Positions 46,315 through 54,636 of a stretch of 64,000 nucleotides of DNA are shown here, piece by piece. The stretch lies in contig NZ_CP017147.1 of NCBI RefSeq assembly GCF_001741865.1, positions 5,385,001 through 5,449,000 of the forward strand. Direction: 5' to 3'. A program made the translations under genes and the position numbers. The notes under the pieces are model-generated. The model had not been told where the DNA came from, ran no database searches, and saw nothing but the letters and a program-made list of their open reading frames with translations. Within the stretch, counting starts at the first letter, position 1, and each line of letters starts with the position of its first letter. The DNA comes from Bosea vaviloviae. GTDB taxonomy: Bacteria; Pseudomonadota; Alphaproteobacteria; Rhizobiales; Beijerinckiaceae.

Positions 46315-46435
46315 CGGCACGCATCCTGACAACGGATTCGACGGTGCATTCAACGCCCATCCGTCTTGTCCAGCAATCCGCCGCACAACACCCTATATTG
46401 ACGCCAGAACGAATCACGATCGAGCGCTGCGCACC

Positions 46436-48820
46436 TTGTCCGACCACAACGCCACCTCCGCCCCCTTGCCTCGCCCCGGCGGCCTCGCCGCGCGGGCCGC
46501 AGCTGCACCTGCGGCCGGCTATCTCGCTGGCCTGAATCCGGAGCAGCGCCTCGCCGTCGAGGCGACGGACGGCCCTGTTCTCGTGCTGGCCGGCGCCGGC
46601 ACCGGCAAGACGCGCGTGCTGACCACGCGCATCGCCCATCTCATCGCGACCAATCGCGCCTACCCCTCGCAGATCCTGTCGGTGACCTTCACCAACAAGG
46701 CGGCGCGCGAGATGAAGGAGCGTATCGCCCATCTCGTCGGCTCGGTCGCCGAAGGCATGCCGTGGCTCGGCACCTTCCACTCGATCTCGGCCAAGCTGCT
46801 GCGCCGCCATGCCGAACTGCTCGGGCTGCGCTCGGACTTCACCATCCTCGACACCGACGACCAGATCCGCCTGATGAAGCAGGTGATCGCGGCCGCCGAT
46901 ATCGACGAGAAGCGCTGGCCAGGCCGCATGCTGGCGGGCTTCATCGATAGCTGGAAGAATCGCGGCCTCGCGCCCAAGGATGTCCCGCCCGGCGAGGCCG
47001 CGGTCTTCGCCAATGGCAAGGGCGGCGCGCTCTACCACGCCTATCAGGAGCGCTTGAAGACGCTGAACGCCGTCGATTTCGGCGACCTCTTGCTGCACTG
47101 CCTGACGCTGTTTCGCGACAATCCCGACGTGCTCGCAACCTATCACGAGCGCTTCCGCTACATCCTGGTCGACGAGTATCAGGACACCAACACGGCCCAA
47201 TACCTCTGGCTGCGGCTGCTTGCCCAGGGCCGGCGCAACATCGCCTGCGTCGGCGACGACGACCAGTCGATCTATGGCTGGCGCGGCGCCGAGGTCGACA
47301 ACATCCTGCGCTTCGAGCACGACTTTCCCGGCGCCACGGTCGTCCGGCTGGAGCGCAATTACCGCTCGACCGGGCATATCCTCGCCACCGCCTCCAAGCT
47401 GATCGCCCGCAATGAGGGCCGGCTCGGCAAGACGCTGCGGACCGAGGATGTCGAGGGCGAGAAGGTCACCATCACCGGCGCCTGGGACAGCCAGGAAGAA
47501 GCCAGGCTGATCGGCGACGAGATCGAGAGCCTGCAGCGCAACGGCCATAACCTCTCCGAGATCGCGATCCTGGTGCGCATCTCGGCGCAGATGCGCGAGA
47601 TCGAGGACCGTTTCGTCCATCTCGGCCTGCCTTATCGCGTCATCGGCGGCCCGCGCTTCTATGAGCGCGCCGAAATCCGCGACGCCATGGCCTATCTGCG
47701 CTGCGTCGTCTCGCCGACCGACGACCTCGCCTTCGAGCGCATCGTCAATGTGCCCAAGCGAGGGCTCGGCGACGCCACCATCCAGATCCTGCACAACCAC
47801 GCCCGCGCATCCCAGGTCTCGCTGCTGCAATCGGCCCGCATGGTGGTCGAGAGCGACGAATTGAAGCCCAAGGCCAGAACCGCCTTGCGCGAACTGGTCG
47901 AGGCCTTCGGCCGCTGGTCGGCCAGGGCCGAGCACATGCCCCAGGGCGAGCTCGCCGAGCTCGTGCTGGAGGAAGCGGGCTATACCGAGATGTGGCAGAA
48001 GGACCGCTCGGCCGATGCCGCCGGCCGGCTCGAAAACCTCAAGGAACTCGTCCGTTCGCTCGACGAATTCCCCGATCTGCCGGCCTTCCTCGAACACGTC
48101 TCGCTGGTGATGGACGCCGATTCCGGCGAGACCGCCGAGCGCGTCTCGATCATGACGCTGCACGGCGCCAAGGGGCTCGAGTTCGACACCGTCTTCTTGC
48201 CCGGTTGGGAGGAAGGCCTCTTCCCCAACCAGCGCGCGCTCGACGAGAGCGGCCGCGCCGGGCTGGAAGAAGAACGCCGCCTCGCCCATGTCGGCCTGAC
48301 CCGGGCCCGCAAGCGGCTCAAACTCTATTTCGCCTCGAACCGCCGCATCCACGGCCTCTGGCAATCCAGCCTACCCAGCCGCTTCATCGACGAATTGCCG
48401 GAAGAGCATGTCGAGGTCGTCCAGGCCGCCTCCAATTACAGCCAGGGCGGCTACGGCGCCTCGCGCTTCGACCGCATGGAGAGCTTCGGCTCGAGCTACA
48501 ACACGCCGGGCTGGCAGCGCGCCCAGGAGAACAAGGCCAAGGCCGGCTCGGGCGGCGGCTCGGGCTTCTCCGACAGTGGCGGACGCGGCTTCGGCCAAAG
48601 CAGCTTCGGCGCCGGCCGGCAGCGCGGCCCGATGCTGATCGAAGGCGAGCTCACCGCCAAATCGACCGGCTCATCGGCCTACGACCCTGGTGCCCGCGTC
48701 TTCCACGTCAAATTCGGCCCCGGCTCCGTTGCCAGCGTCGACGGCAACAAGCTGACCGTCGATTTCGACAAGGCTGGGCGAAAGATGGTGCTGGATAGTT
48801 TTGTGCAGAAGGCGGGGTGA
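46436..48820 (+). CDS. uvrD: UvrD/PcrA family 3'-5' DNA helicase
   Basis: About 794 residues from the TTG start; a GTG at 46301 would overlap aidB and precede a TATATT -10 element at 46391-46400, so the TTG is preferred. It has the superfamily 1 motifs: LAGAGTGKTRVL (Walker A), VDEYQDTN (II), GDDDQSIYGWRGAEV (III), and HGAKGLEFDTVF with LAHVGLTRARKRL (V, VI). The C-terminal FHVKFGPGSVASVDGNKLTV is the PcrA-type tail. It unwinds DNA in excision and mismatch repair. A decayed copy of the 3' end lies at 50139-50354. Confidence 0.95.
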   Translation: MSDHNATSAPLPRPGGLAARAAAAPAAGYLAGLNPEQRLAVEATDGPVLVLAGAGTGKTRVLTTRIAHLIATNRAYPSQILSVTFTNKAAREMKERIAHLVGSVAEGMPWLGTFHSISAKLLRRHAELLGLRSDFTILDTDDQIRLMKQVIAAADIDEKRWPGRMLAGFIDSWKNRGLAPKDVPPGEAAVFANGKGGALYHAYQERLKTLNAVDFGDLLLHCLTLFRDNPDVLATYHERFRYILVDEYQDTNTAQYLWLRLLAQGRRNIACVGDDDQSIYGWRGAEVDNILRFEHDFPGATVVRLERNYRSTGHILATASKLIARNEGRLGKTLRTEDVEGEKVTITGAWDSQEEARLIGDEIESLQRNGHNLSEIAILVRISAQMREIEDRFVHLGLPYRVIGGPRFYERAEIRDAMAYLRCVVSPTDDLAFERIVNVPKRGLGDATIQILHNHARASQVSLLQSARMVVESDELKPKARTALRELVEAFGRWSARAEHMPQGELAELVLEEAGYTEMWQKDRSADAAGRLENLKELVRSLDEFPDLPAFLEHVSLVMDADSGETAERVSIMTLHGAKGLEFDTVFLPGWEEGLFPNQRALDESGRAGLEEERRLAHVGLTRARKRLKLYFASNRRIHGLWQSSLPSRFIDELPEEHVEVVQAASNYSQGGYGASRFDRMESFGSSYNTPGWQRAQENKAKAGSGGGSGFSDSGGRGFGQSSFGAGRQRGPMLIEGELTAKSTGSSAYDPGARVFHVKFGPGSVASVDGNKLTVDFDKAGRKMVLDSFVQKAG

Positions 48821-48855
48821 AGCCCTGTGCGACGGGCATCGCTACCTTGACGGCC

Positions 48856-48871
48856 TACCTACCAGTAGGTA
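48856..48871. promoter_or_regulatory. TetR operator 1
   Basis: TACCTAC-CA-GTAGGTA is a perfect palindrome ending 11 bases before the ATG of the TetR gene. A close variant lies downstream of that gene at 49505-49523. Confidence 0.75.
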
Positions 48872-48882
48872 TATGAGCGGGT

Positions 48883-49467
48883 ATGGCCGGCCCCTCGACA
48901 ACCTCTGATGAAATCCTGCGCTGCGCTCGCTCGCTCTTGATCGAGGGCGGCTATAACGGCTTCAGCTACGCCGACATCGCAAAGGTCGTCGGCATTAGAA
49001 ACGCGAGCATTCACCACCATTTTCCCAGCAAATCCGACCTCGTGCGCACGCTCATTGCGCGATATCGGGAAGAGGCCGAGGCTGGAATTGCCCATCTGGA
49101 ACGCCAGTTCCCCAATTCTGCCGATCAGCTGCGCGCCTATGTGAGCTATTGGCAAGCCTGCATCGCCGACGCCAGCGCCCCGTTCTGCGTCTGCGCTCTG
49201 CTGGCAAGCCAGATCCCGGTCCTTCCGGAGGATGTCATCCTGGAGGTGCGCACCCATTTCAGGAGGCTCTCCGCCTGGCTGACCTCGGTTCTCGAACGCG
49301 GCGCGCGGCAAGGCGACTTGCGTTTGACCGGTACGGCCAAGGCCGAAGCGGAAGCTTTCATGGCCAGCGTCCACGGCGCGATGCTCTCGGCTCGCGCCTA
49401 TGGCGATCCCAAGATCTTCGGGGTCATCACCCACCCGCTCCTGGAGCGCCTCGCCACCCAACACTGA
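48883..49467 (+). CDS. TetR family regulator
   Basis: 194 residues. The helix-turn-helix is FSYADIAKVVGIRNASIHHHF following EILRCARSLLIEGGYNG. The remainder is a helical ligand pocket with an unusual CVCALL stretch (two close cysteines) that might respond to oxidants or electrophiles, though this is only suggestive. A palindromic operator precedes it and a second lies after it, before the membrane protein gene at 49598, so it probably represses both. It sits in an insert between two copies of the uvrD 3' end. Confidence 0.9.
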   Translation: MAGPSTTSDEILRCARSLLIEGGYNGFSYADIAKVVGIRNASIHHHFPSKSDLVRTLIARYREEAEAGIAHLERQFPNSADQLRAYVSYWQACIADASAPFCVCALLASQIPVLPEDVILEVRTHFRRLSAWLTSVLERGARQGDLRLTGTAKAEAEAFMASVHGAMLSARAYGDPKIFGVITHPLLERLATQH

Positions 49468-49504
49468 AGCGGTCTCCCCGGAAGGGGGCGAGCCAGGCCG
49501 CAAT

Positions 49505-49523
49505 ACCTACCAACTGGTAGATA
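49505..49523. promoter_or_regulatory. TetR operator 2
   Basis: ACCTACCA-AC-TGGTAGAT resembles operator 1 at 48856-48871 (same CTACC half-sites, spacing shifted by two bases). It precedes the membrane protein gene at 49598 by about 75 bases. Confidence 0.65.
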
Positions 49524-49597
49524 GCCAATCCCCGACGATCCGGCGCTGTCTCGTTGCAGCGCGCGGGCAAGCTCCCCCCGATGAAAGGGCACTTCTC

Positions 49598-50083
49598 ATG
49601 TTTGGCATTTCTGCGCTCGGCTGGGTGCACACGCTGGGCAGTCTGCCAGCCATTCCGGCAGCGGCATACATGTTCGCGATTCATGGCCGGATCATACCTC
49701 GCTCGAAGGCGGGCGCCGTCTATTTCGTCTCGATGCTGATCGGTGGCGCGACGACCGTCCTCGTCGCACATGCGCCGGTCAGCTACGGCATCGGGGCAGC
49801 GACGCTGCTACTGCTCGTCACGGGCTACGCTATCGGCCGATTGCCGGCTCCGGGGCGCGCCGCGATCTATGTCGAGACCATTGCACTGAGCCTCACCGCA
49901 TTCCTGCTCATGGTGCCCACTGCAACCGAAATCCTGCGCCGCGTCCCCGATGGGCACCCTCTCGTCACTGACCTGCATTCGCCGCTGCTTCTCGGAGTCC
50001 AGGCGAGCATTCTTGCTGCACTCGTCATCGGATTGACCGCGCAGATCATCTATCTTCGCAAAACCGGCAAGGCCGCCGTCTGA
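49598..50083 (+). CDS. Membrane protein with about five helices, TetR-regulated
   Basis: 161 residues. Hydrophobic segments are around ALGWVHTLGSLPAIPAAAYM, VYFVSMLIGGATTVLVAHA, GIGAATLLLLVTGYAI, IALSLTAFLLMVPTA and LLLGVQASILAALVIGLTAQ. I do not recognise a family with confidence; the pattern recalls small permease- or DUF2306-like membrane proteins. A palindrome matching the TetR operator lies upstream, so it is the likely target of that repressor, with the two genes forming a self-contained module. The start was set by loss of similarity to hydrophobic pattern upstream; SD is weak. Confidence 0.65.
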   Translation: MFGISALGWVHTLGSLPAIPAAAYMFAIHGRIIPRSKAGAVYFVSMLIGGATTVLVAHAPVSYGIGAATLLLLVTGYAIGRLPAPGRAAIYVETIALSLTAFLLMVPTATEILRRVPDGHPLVTDLHSPLLLGVQASILAALVIGLTAQIIYLRKTGKAAV

Positions 50084-50138
50084 GCTCCGCATGATCGGGC
50101 AGCGCCCGACAGTGGCTGACGCTGCTTCGGCTCAGGCG

Positions 50139-50354
50139 ATTTCGGCGCCGGCAGCAGCGCGGCCCGAGGCCGATCAAAGGCGGACTCACCGCCAAATCAA
50201 CCGCCTCATCGGCCCATGACGCCAGCGCCCGCGTCTTCCACGTCAAATTCGGCCCGGCTCCGCCGCCAGCGTCGACAGCAGCAAGCTGACGGTGGATTTC
50301 GACAAGGCCGGGCGGAAAATGGGGCTGGATAGCTTTGTGTAGAAGGCGGGCTAA
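50139..50354 (+). pseudogene. Decayed duplicate of the uvrD 3' end
   Basis: This 216-base stretch aligns base by base with 48605-48820, the last 72 codons of uvrD: the runs CGCGTCTTCCACGTCAAATT, GATTTCGACAAGGC and the final AAGGCGGG are identical. It has accumulated substitutions, a one-base deletion after FHVKFGP, and an early stop, so it does not code. It marks the right end of the insert that carries the TetR and membrane protein genes. Confidence 0.85.
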
Positions 50355-50478
50355 TTCTTTGATCCGTTGTGAGGGGACGGCGGCCTCTCATCGCAGGAAC
50401 AAATAGGGATCAAAAAATACCAACTGTTTCGCTCCATAAGGATTGAGGCTAGATGCGATTCAGCAGGTTTCAAGCTCA

Positions 50479-50673
50479 ATGCTCAACAACAGCAGCGACA
50501 TCATTTGCCGCCTCGAACGCGAGGGTTGGGAATGCGTCCGTGTCGCCGGCTCGCATCATGTCTTCAAAAAGCCCGGCATCCGTGACACTATCGTCGTGCC
50601 GCATCCGAAGAAGAGTTTCGGACCCGGCCTCGTGTTGAAGATCTACAAGCAGGCAGGCTGGCCGCGCGACTGA
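50479..50673 (+). CDS. hicA: HicA family toxin (mRNA interferase)
   Basis: 64 residues with the HicA double-stranded RNA-binding fold: SDIICRLEREGWECVRVAGS then HHVFKKPG and VVPHPKKSFGPGLVLKI. The catalytic His is in GSHHVFK. HicA toxins cut mRNA and are held by HicB. The ATG chosen gives the usual length; an upstream TTG at 50443 would add 12 residues. One base separates it from hicB, so they form an operon in the common hicA-hicB order. Confidence 0.88.
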   Translation: MLNNSSDIICRLEREGWECVRVAGSHHVFKKPGIRDTIVVPHPKKSFGPGLVLKIYKQAGWPRD

Positions 50674-50674
50674 C

Positions 50675-50971
50675 ATGACCCACTACGTCGCCATCATCGA
50701 GGATGCGGGCCCCGACCAGGCCGTCGGCGTCTGGTTCCCCGACCTGCCCGGCTGCTTCTCGGCCGGCGACACGCTTGATGAAGCCTTGACGAACGCGCCC
50801 GAGGCTGTCGCGCTCTGGTTCGAAGACCTAGAGGGGGAAGGCCGCGCCATTCCTCGCGCCCGCACCCCGAGCGAATTGAAAGCCGATCCCGAGGTCTCAA
50901 CCGACATGGCGAACCATGTGATCGCGTTGATTCCTGCCCCCGGCCGCGCGCTTCAACCAGCAGCAGAATAG
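50675..50971 (+). CDS. hicB: HicB family antitoxin
   Basis: 98 residues. The N-terminal RNase H-like domain shows MTHYVAIIEDAGPDQAVGVW, FPDLPGCFSAGDTLDEALTN and AVALWFEDLEGEGRAIPRAR. The C-terminal part ends STDMANHVIALIPAPG, with no evident helix-turn-helix, so DNA binding may be absent or by a ribbon-helix-helix not seen here. It begins one base after hicA and should neutralise that toxin. Confidence 0.85.
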   Translation: MTHYVAIIEDAGPDQAVGVWFPDLPGCFSAGDTLDEALTNAPEAVALWFEDLEGEGRAIPRARTPSELKADPEVSTDMANHVIALIPAPGRALQPAAE

Positions 50972-50989
50972 GCAGCAGGGCAGCGGCGG

Positions 50990-51385
50990 CTACGCCTGCG
51001 CCTCATGGCAGCAGACGCAAAGCTTGTTGCCGCCGGGATCGCGAAAATACGCCCCGTAATAATTGGCGTGATAATGCGGCCTCAGGCCCGGCTGCCCCTC
51101 GCAGGTCCCGCCATGCGCCAGGGCTGCGGCATGGCAGCGATCGACGATCGCGCGGCTTTGCGCCAGCAGGGCGATCATCTGGCCGTTGCCCGGATCGGCC
51201 GCCGCGCCATTGAAGGGCGTTGCGAGGAAGACATACGGGCGCGGCGCATCGCGCGGCTGCCAGGCCGCCAGGGGCTTGGCGCGATCGCAGAACCAGAGCT
51301 TGTGGCCGAGCGCCTCGAACAGCGCCGCATGGAAGCGAAAGCCCCGCTCGAAATCATTTGTGCTCAAGACGATATGCGACAGCAC
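50990..51385 (-). CDS. VOC (glyoxalase/bleomycin resistance) family protein
   Basis: 131 residues, one VOC domain of two beta-alpha-beta-beta-beta units. MLSHIVLSTNDFERGFRFHA carries the first metal-ligand His, and GAYFRDPGGNKLCVCCHEA the Glu/His-type second half. The start is GTG, with GAGGTGGG before it. The family includes glyoxalase I, dioxygenases and resistance proteins; this one is too generic to name. It lies convergent with hicB and on the same strand as the HxlR gene. Confidence 0.82.
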   Translation of the reverse strand: MLSHIVLSTNDFERGFRFHAALFEALGHKLWFCDRAKPLAAWQPRDAPRPYVFLATPFNGAAADPGNGQMIALLAQSRAIVDRCHAAALAHGGTCEGQPGLRPHYHANYYGAYFRDPGGNKLCVCCHEAQA

Positions 51386-51469
51386 GGCCCACCTCGCTCC
51401 TGCACCCGGCTCCGAACGTCAGCCTAGCGCAGGCCACCTAGCCTCGGAACCACCCGGTCACACATCGCC

Positions 51470-51889
51470 TCACCGCCCCTCCCGCGCCTTGAACGCCGCC
51501 CGCGCCGCCTCCACCTGCGCGTAATAGGTCTCGGCCCAGACCCAGACCCCGCAGAACGCCGCCGTCAGCTCGCGGCCGAGTTCGGTCTGCGTGTAGTCGA
51601 CATGCGGCGGGATCACCGGATGGACCTTGCGCGTGATCAGCCCGTCGCATTCCATCTGGCGCACCGTCTTGGTCAGCATCTTCTGGCTGATGCCGCCGAC
51701 GATCCGGCCGATCTGGGTGAAGCGCAGTGTGCCGTGCTCCTCCAGCGCCTCCAGGATCAGCATCGTCCATTTGTCCGCGACCTGGGCGATCACGTCGCGC
51801 ACCAGCGCCTCGACCCCCGGGCTGACCTCGGGATGGAAGAAGCCGCCCTGCTCCTGCATGGCCGCGACCGCGTCGCGTATCGTCCGCAT
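51470..51889 (-). CDS. HxlR family regulator
   Basis: 139 residues. The winged helix covers VADKWTMLILEALEEHGTLR then FTQIGRIVGGISQKMLTKTV, and DGLITRKVHPVIPPHVDYTQ is the wing, diagnostic of HxlR (PF01638). It is divergent from an SDR gene, a frequent pairing in which the HxlR protein represses the reductase in response to an electrophile or oxidant. The first 30 residues form the dimerisation arm. The inducer is not known. Confidence 0.9.
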   Translation of the reverse strand: MRTIRDAVAAMQEQGGFFHPEVSPGVEALVRDVIAQVADKWTMLILEALEEHGTLRFTQIGRIVGGISQKMLTKTVRQMECDGLITRKVHPVIPPHVDYTQTELGRELTAAFCGVWVWAETYYAQVEAARAAFKAREGR

Positions 51890-52007
51890 CCGACACTCTC
51901 CTTTTGGTGCCTATAGAACTTCTGGGTGCCTTCTTTCGTTTGGAGAGCATCGCGCCTAGCTCTTGTCCGCGCAACCACGAAAGGCGCAATCGCGAAAGGA
52001 CTTGGCG

Positions 52008-52763
52008 ATGAACATCACAGGCAACACCATCCTCATCACCGGCGGCGGCTCGGGCATCGGCCGCGCACTCGCCGAGGCTCTCCACGCCAAGGGTAATCAG
52101 GTCATCATCTCCGGCCGCCGCGAGCGATTGCTCGACGAGGTCACCGCGGCCAATCCGGGCATGGAGTCGATCGTGCTCGACATCCAGGACAAGGCGGACA
52201 TAGCGGCCTTCGCACGTGACGCCGTCGCGCGCTTCCCCGCGCTGAACGTCGTCATCAACAATGCCGGCATCATGAAGGACGAGGACGTCACCGCGACGGA
52301 AGACCACCTCGCCATCGCCGAAGAGACCATCGTCACCAACCTGCTCGGGCCGATCCGGCTGACCGCAGCCCTGCTGCCGCATCTGCTGAGGCAGCCGCAA
52401 TCGACCCTGATGACCGTGAGCTCGGGATTGGCATTCGTGCCCATGGTGGTGACTCCGACCTACAGCGCCACCAAGGCCGCGATACATTCCTATTCGATGG
52501 CGCTGCGGGCGCAGATTGCGGGCACCTCGACCCAAGTCATCGAGCTTGCCCCGCCTTACGTCCAGACCGAGCTGCGCGGGCCCGAACAGGCGGTCGATCC
52601 GATGGCGATGCCGCTGGCTGATTTCATCGCCGAGGTCATGACGATCCTGGAAACGCAAGCCGACGCCCACGAAGTTATCGTCGAGCGCTGCAAGCCGCTG
52701 CGCTTCGCCGCCGAGAACGGCAATCTCGCCGGTGTCTTCGCCATGCTGAACGGCCTGCATTGA
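52008..52763 (+). CDS. Short-chain dehydrogenase/reductase
   Basis: 251 residues, classical SDR fold. TILITGGGSGIGRALAEALH is the cofactor glycine motif, NVVINNAGIM the NNAG motif, and PTYSATKAAIHSYS the YxxxK catalytic pair, with Ser in TVSSGLAFVP. NADPH is likely from the RR after the second strand (SGRRERLL). Sequence pattern resembles DltE-type oxidoreductases. AGGA precedes the ATG. It is the probable target of the divergent HxlR regulator; the substrate is unknown. Confidence 0.9.
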   Translation: MNITGNTILITGGGSGIGRALAEALHAKGNQVIISGRRERLLDEVTAANPGMESIVLDIQDKADIAAFARDAVARFPALNVVINNAGIMKDEDVTATEDHLAIAEETIVTNLLGPIRLTAALLPHLLRQPQSTLMTVSSGLAFVPMVVTPTYSATKAAIHSYSMALRAQIAGTSTQVIELAPPYVQTELRGPEQAVDPMAMPLADFIAEVMTILETQADAHEVIVERCKPLRFAAENGNLAGVFAMLNGLH

Positions 52764-52825
52764 GACGAGAGGCTCCGCGCGCCGCGCCGCATGACAAGCG
52801 GCGCGCGGGCTGCTATCGCGCTGCC

Positions 52826-53773
52826 ATGCGTGAAGGTCTCCTGCCATCGACGGTCGCGACCGTCCTCGAACTCTCCACCAGCGGCGAGAAGGCGCGCGCG
52901 CTGACGGAACTCCTGGGCGAGGTCTTCGACCCCACTGAGACCGCGATCTCCGCCTTCGAGATCGAAAGCGGCGTCACCACGCTCTCGCTGAACGCGCCCT
53001 GGAAGGTCGAGATCTATTTCGCCACCCACCCGGACGAAGACGCCGTGCGCGACATGCTGCGGCCGATCGTCGGCGACGTCATCGACAGCACACCCTTCAC
53101 GACCGTGAACCAGCAGGATTGGGTCGCGGCCAGTCTCGACGGCCTCAAACCCGTGCGCGCGGGCCGCGTCCTCGTCCATGGTGAGCATGATCGCGACGCG
53201 GTGCGCATCAACGATGTCGGCATCGAGATTCCAGCCGCTCTCGCCTTCGGCACCGGCCATCACGGCACCACGGCGGGCTGCCTCTTGGCGCTCGACGCCG
53301 AACTGAAGCAGCGCCGGCCGCGCAACGCCATCGATGTCGGCACCGGCACCGGGATCCTAGCGCTCGCGCTGGCCAAGCAGATCAAGCGCAAGGTCGTCGC
53401 CGGCGATATCGACCTCGTCGCGGTCGAGGTCGCCGCGCATAATGCCCGCGTCAACCACGCCCCGCACGGGCTCGACCTCTACGTCGCGCCAGGCCTGCGC
53501 CATGCCAAGGCGAACCGGCCGGGCCATTTCGACCTCGTCTTCGCCAATATCCTGGCCGGACCGCTGAAGCGCCTGGCGCCTTCGATCGCCCGGGCCCTCT
53601 CGACTGACGGCACGGTGATCCTGTCGGGCCTGCTGGCGATGGATGTCGCCGGCGTCGTCTCGACCTACCGGCATCAGGGGCTCTATCTCGCCCGACAGTC
53701 GCTGCGCGAGGGCTGGGCGACGCTGGTCATGAAAAAAGGCGGCGCAGCACCCAGGCCACGCCGCCTTCGATAG
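52826..53773 (+). CDS. prmA: Ribosomal protein L11 methyltransferase
   Basis: 315 residues. The SAM-binding motif is AIDVGTGTGILALALAKQIK, preceded by the PrmA signature PAALAFGTGHHGTTAGCLLA, and the post-motif FDLVFANILAGPLKRLAPSI is the NxLxxPL-type catalytic loop. The N-terminal substrate-recognition domain shows ISAFEIESGVTTLSLNAPWK. It trimethylates lysines and the N-terminus of ribosomal protein L11. An in-frame start 22 codons earlier overlaps the SDR stop but looks unlike the family. Confidence 0.94.
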   Translation: MREGLLPSTVATVLELSTSGEKARALTELLGEVFDPTETAISAFEIESGVTTLSLNAPWKVEIYFATHPDEDAVRDMLRPIVGDVIDSTPFTTVNQQDWVAASLDGLKPVRAGRVLVHGEHDRDAVRINDVGIEIPAALAFGTGHHGTTAGCLLALDAELKQRRPRNAIDVGTGTGILALALAKQIKRKVVAGDIDLVAVEVAAHNARVNHAPHGLDLYVAPGLRHAKANRPGHFDLVFANILAGPLKRLAPSIARALSTDGTVILSGLLAMDVAGVVSTYRHQGLYLARQSLREGWATLVMKKGGAAPRPRRLR

Positions 53774-53940
53774 ATCAGGCAAACCCTATCAAAGACCCGG
53801 AACGTCCGGGGCGCGATCCTTCGCCAGGCTGAGTCGCATGGCGTGGCGTTCGAGAACCGGAGCGGAGCGGACTTTTGTCCGTGAGCACCGGAAGCGCAGA
53901 ACGCCGCGTCAGGCGGCCAGCATCGCGAAGGAGCGCGGGC

Positions 53941-54069
53941 TCAGAAGCCCATATGGCCGTATTTGGCTTCCGCCTCAGCCTGCATCGAGCGGGCATCGTG
54001 CCAGACCGCGGCGGTGAACTTGGCCGTGTCGATGGCCCACTCATAGACGTGCTTGACGATGGCGATCAT
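53941..54069 (-). CDS. 42-residue small protein
   Basis: MIAIVKHVYEWAIDTAKFTA followed by AVWHDARSMQAEAEAKYGHM and GF: an amphipathic protein with many aromatic and charged residues and no membrane helix. It starts 64 bases after the 76-residue gene and is likely cotranscribed with it. The codons are consistent with neighbouring genes. Family not recognised; small proteins of this type are often in stress regulons. Confidence 0.5.
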   Translation of the reverse strand: MIAIVKHVYEWAIDTAKFTAAVWHDARSMQAEAEAKYGHMGF

Positions 54070-54133
54070 GATCGTTGTCCAATGTTGCGCAGCACGGCGC
54101 GAGGCCGGCGCGTGAGATCAGGGATTGCTGGGA

Positions 54134-54364
54134 TCAGCGATTGAATGGCAGCTTGGCGTCGTTGCTAAGAGCGGTCTGCGGGAAACCGCCCAGAACGATC
54201 TCGGCCTCGTTGATCAGGTAGGAACGCGCACGCAGCTCACGGGCGGCGGAACGACGGCGGCTCTCGATCAGCGCCGCAAAGAGCCGCTGCCAGAAGCTTG
54301 GGCTGCTCGGAGCGGCAGCCTCGGAAGCGGGCAGAACGGCGGTGTTGTTCATCACATAGGTCAC
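54134..54364 (-). CDS. 76-residue DUF1127-like small protein
   Basis: Hydrophilic protein with a central helix FWQRLFAALIESRRRSAARE and LRARSYLINEAEIV, reminiscent of the short RR-rich DUF1127 proteins but without the usual RDIGLSR ending, so the family call is tentative. The GTG start follows AGGAG with an eight-base gap; an ATG four codons later is possible. An imperfect EcfG-type promoter (GGAAG-N17-CGTT on the minus strand) precedes it. Probably cotranscribed with the 42-residue gene. Confidence 0.55.
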   Translation of the reverse strand: MTYVMNNTAVLPASEAAAPSSPSFWQRLFAALIESRRRSAARELRARSYLINEAEIVLGGFPQTALSNDAKLPFNR

Positions 54365-54636
54365 AGGTCCATCTCCTCATTCAAACGAAGGACAGTCCCG
54401 GTCGCTTCCTCGTTCTCTTATGCTACCAAAATGGGCCTTCTTCGCACTTGCGAAAAGGGGATTTCGCAGATGCGAGATATGCACAGAATGCATGCACTTG
54501 GCCTTGTTTCGTTAACGATCGCGTTTTTCGCATAACAAAGAGGCAACAAGCTCAATCGCGAGGCCGCCGCGGCCTGCGGAGAAAGCACAGCCGAATGCCG
54601 CTTTTGCGCTGGCTTTCGCAGGCTCGAGTCGCGACC

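Noticed and set aside
46277..48364. 695-codon minus strand ORF opposite uvrD
   Set aside because: Shadow frame; the uvrD frame shows all helicase motifs.
51890..52007. GGTGCCT direct repeats between the HxlR and SDR genes as an operator
   Set aside because: HxlR proteins usually bind inverted repeats; these are direct and short, so no site is claimed.
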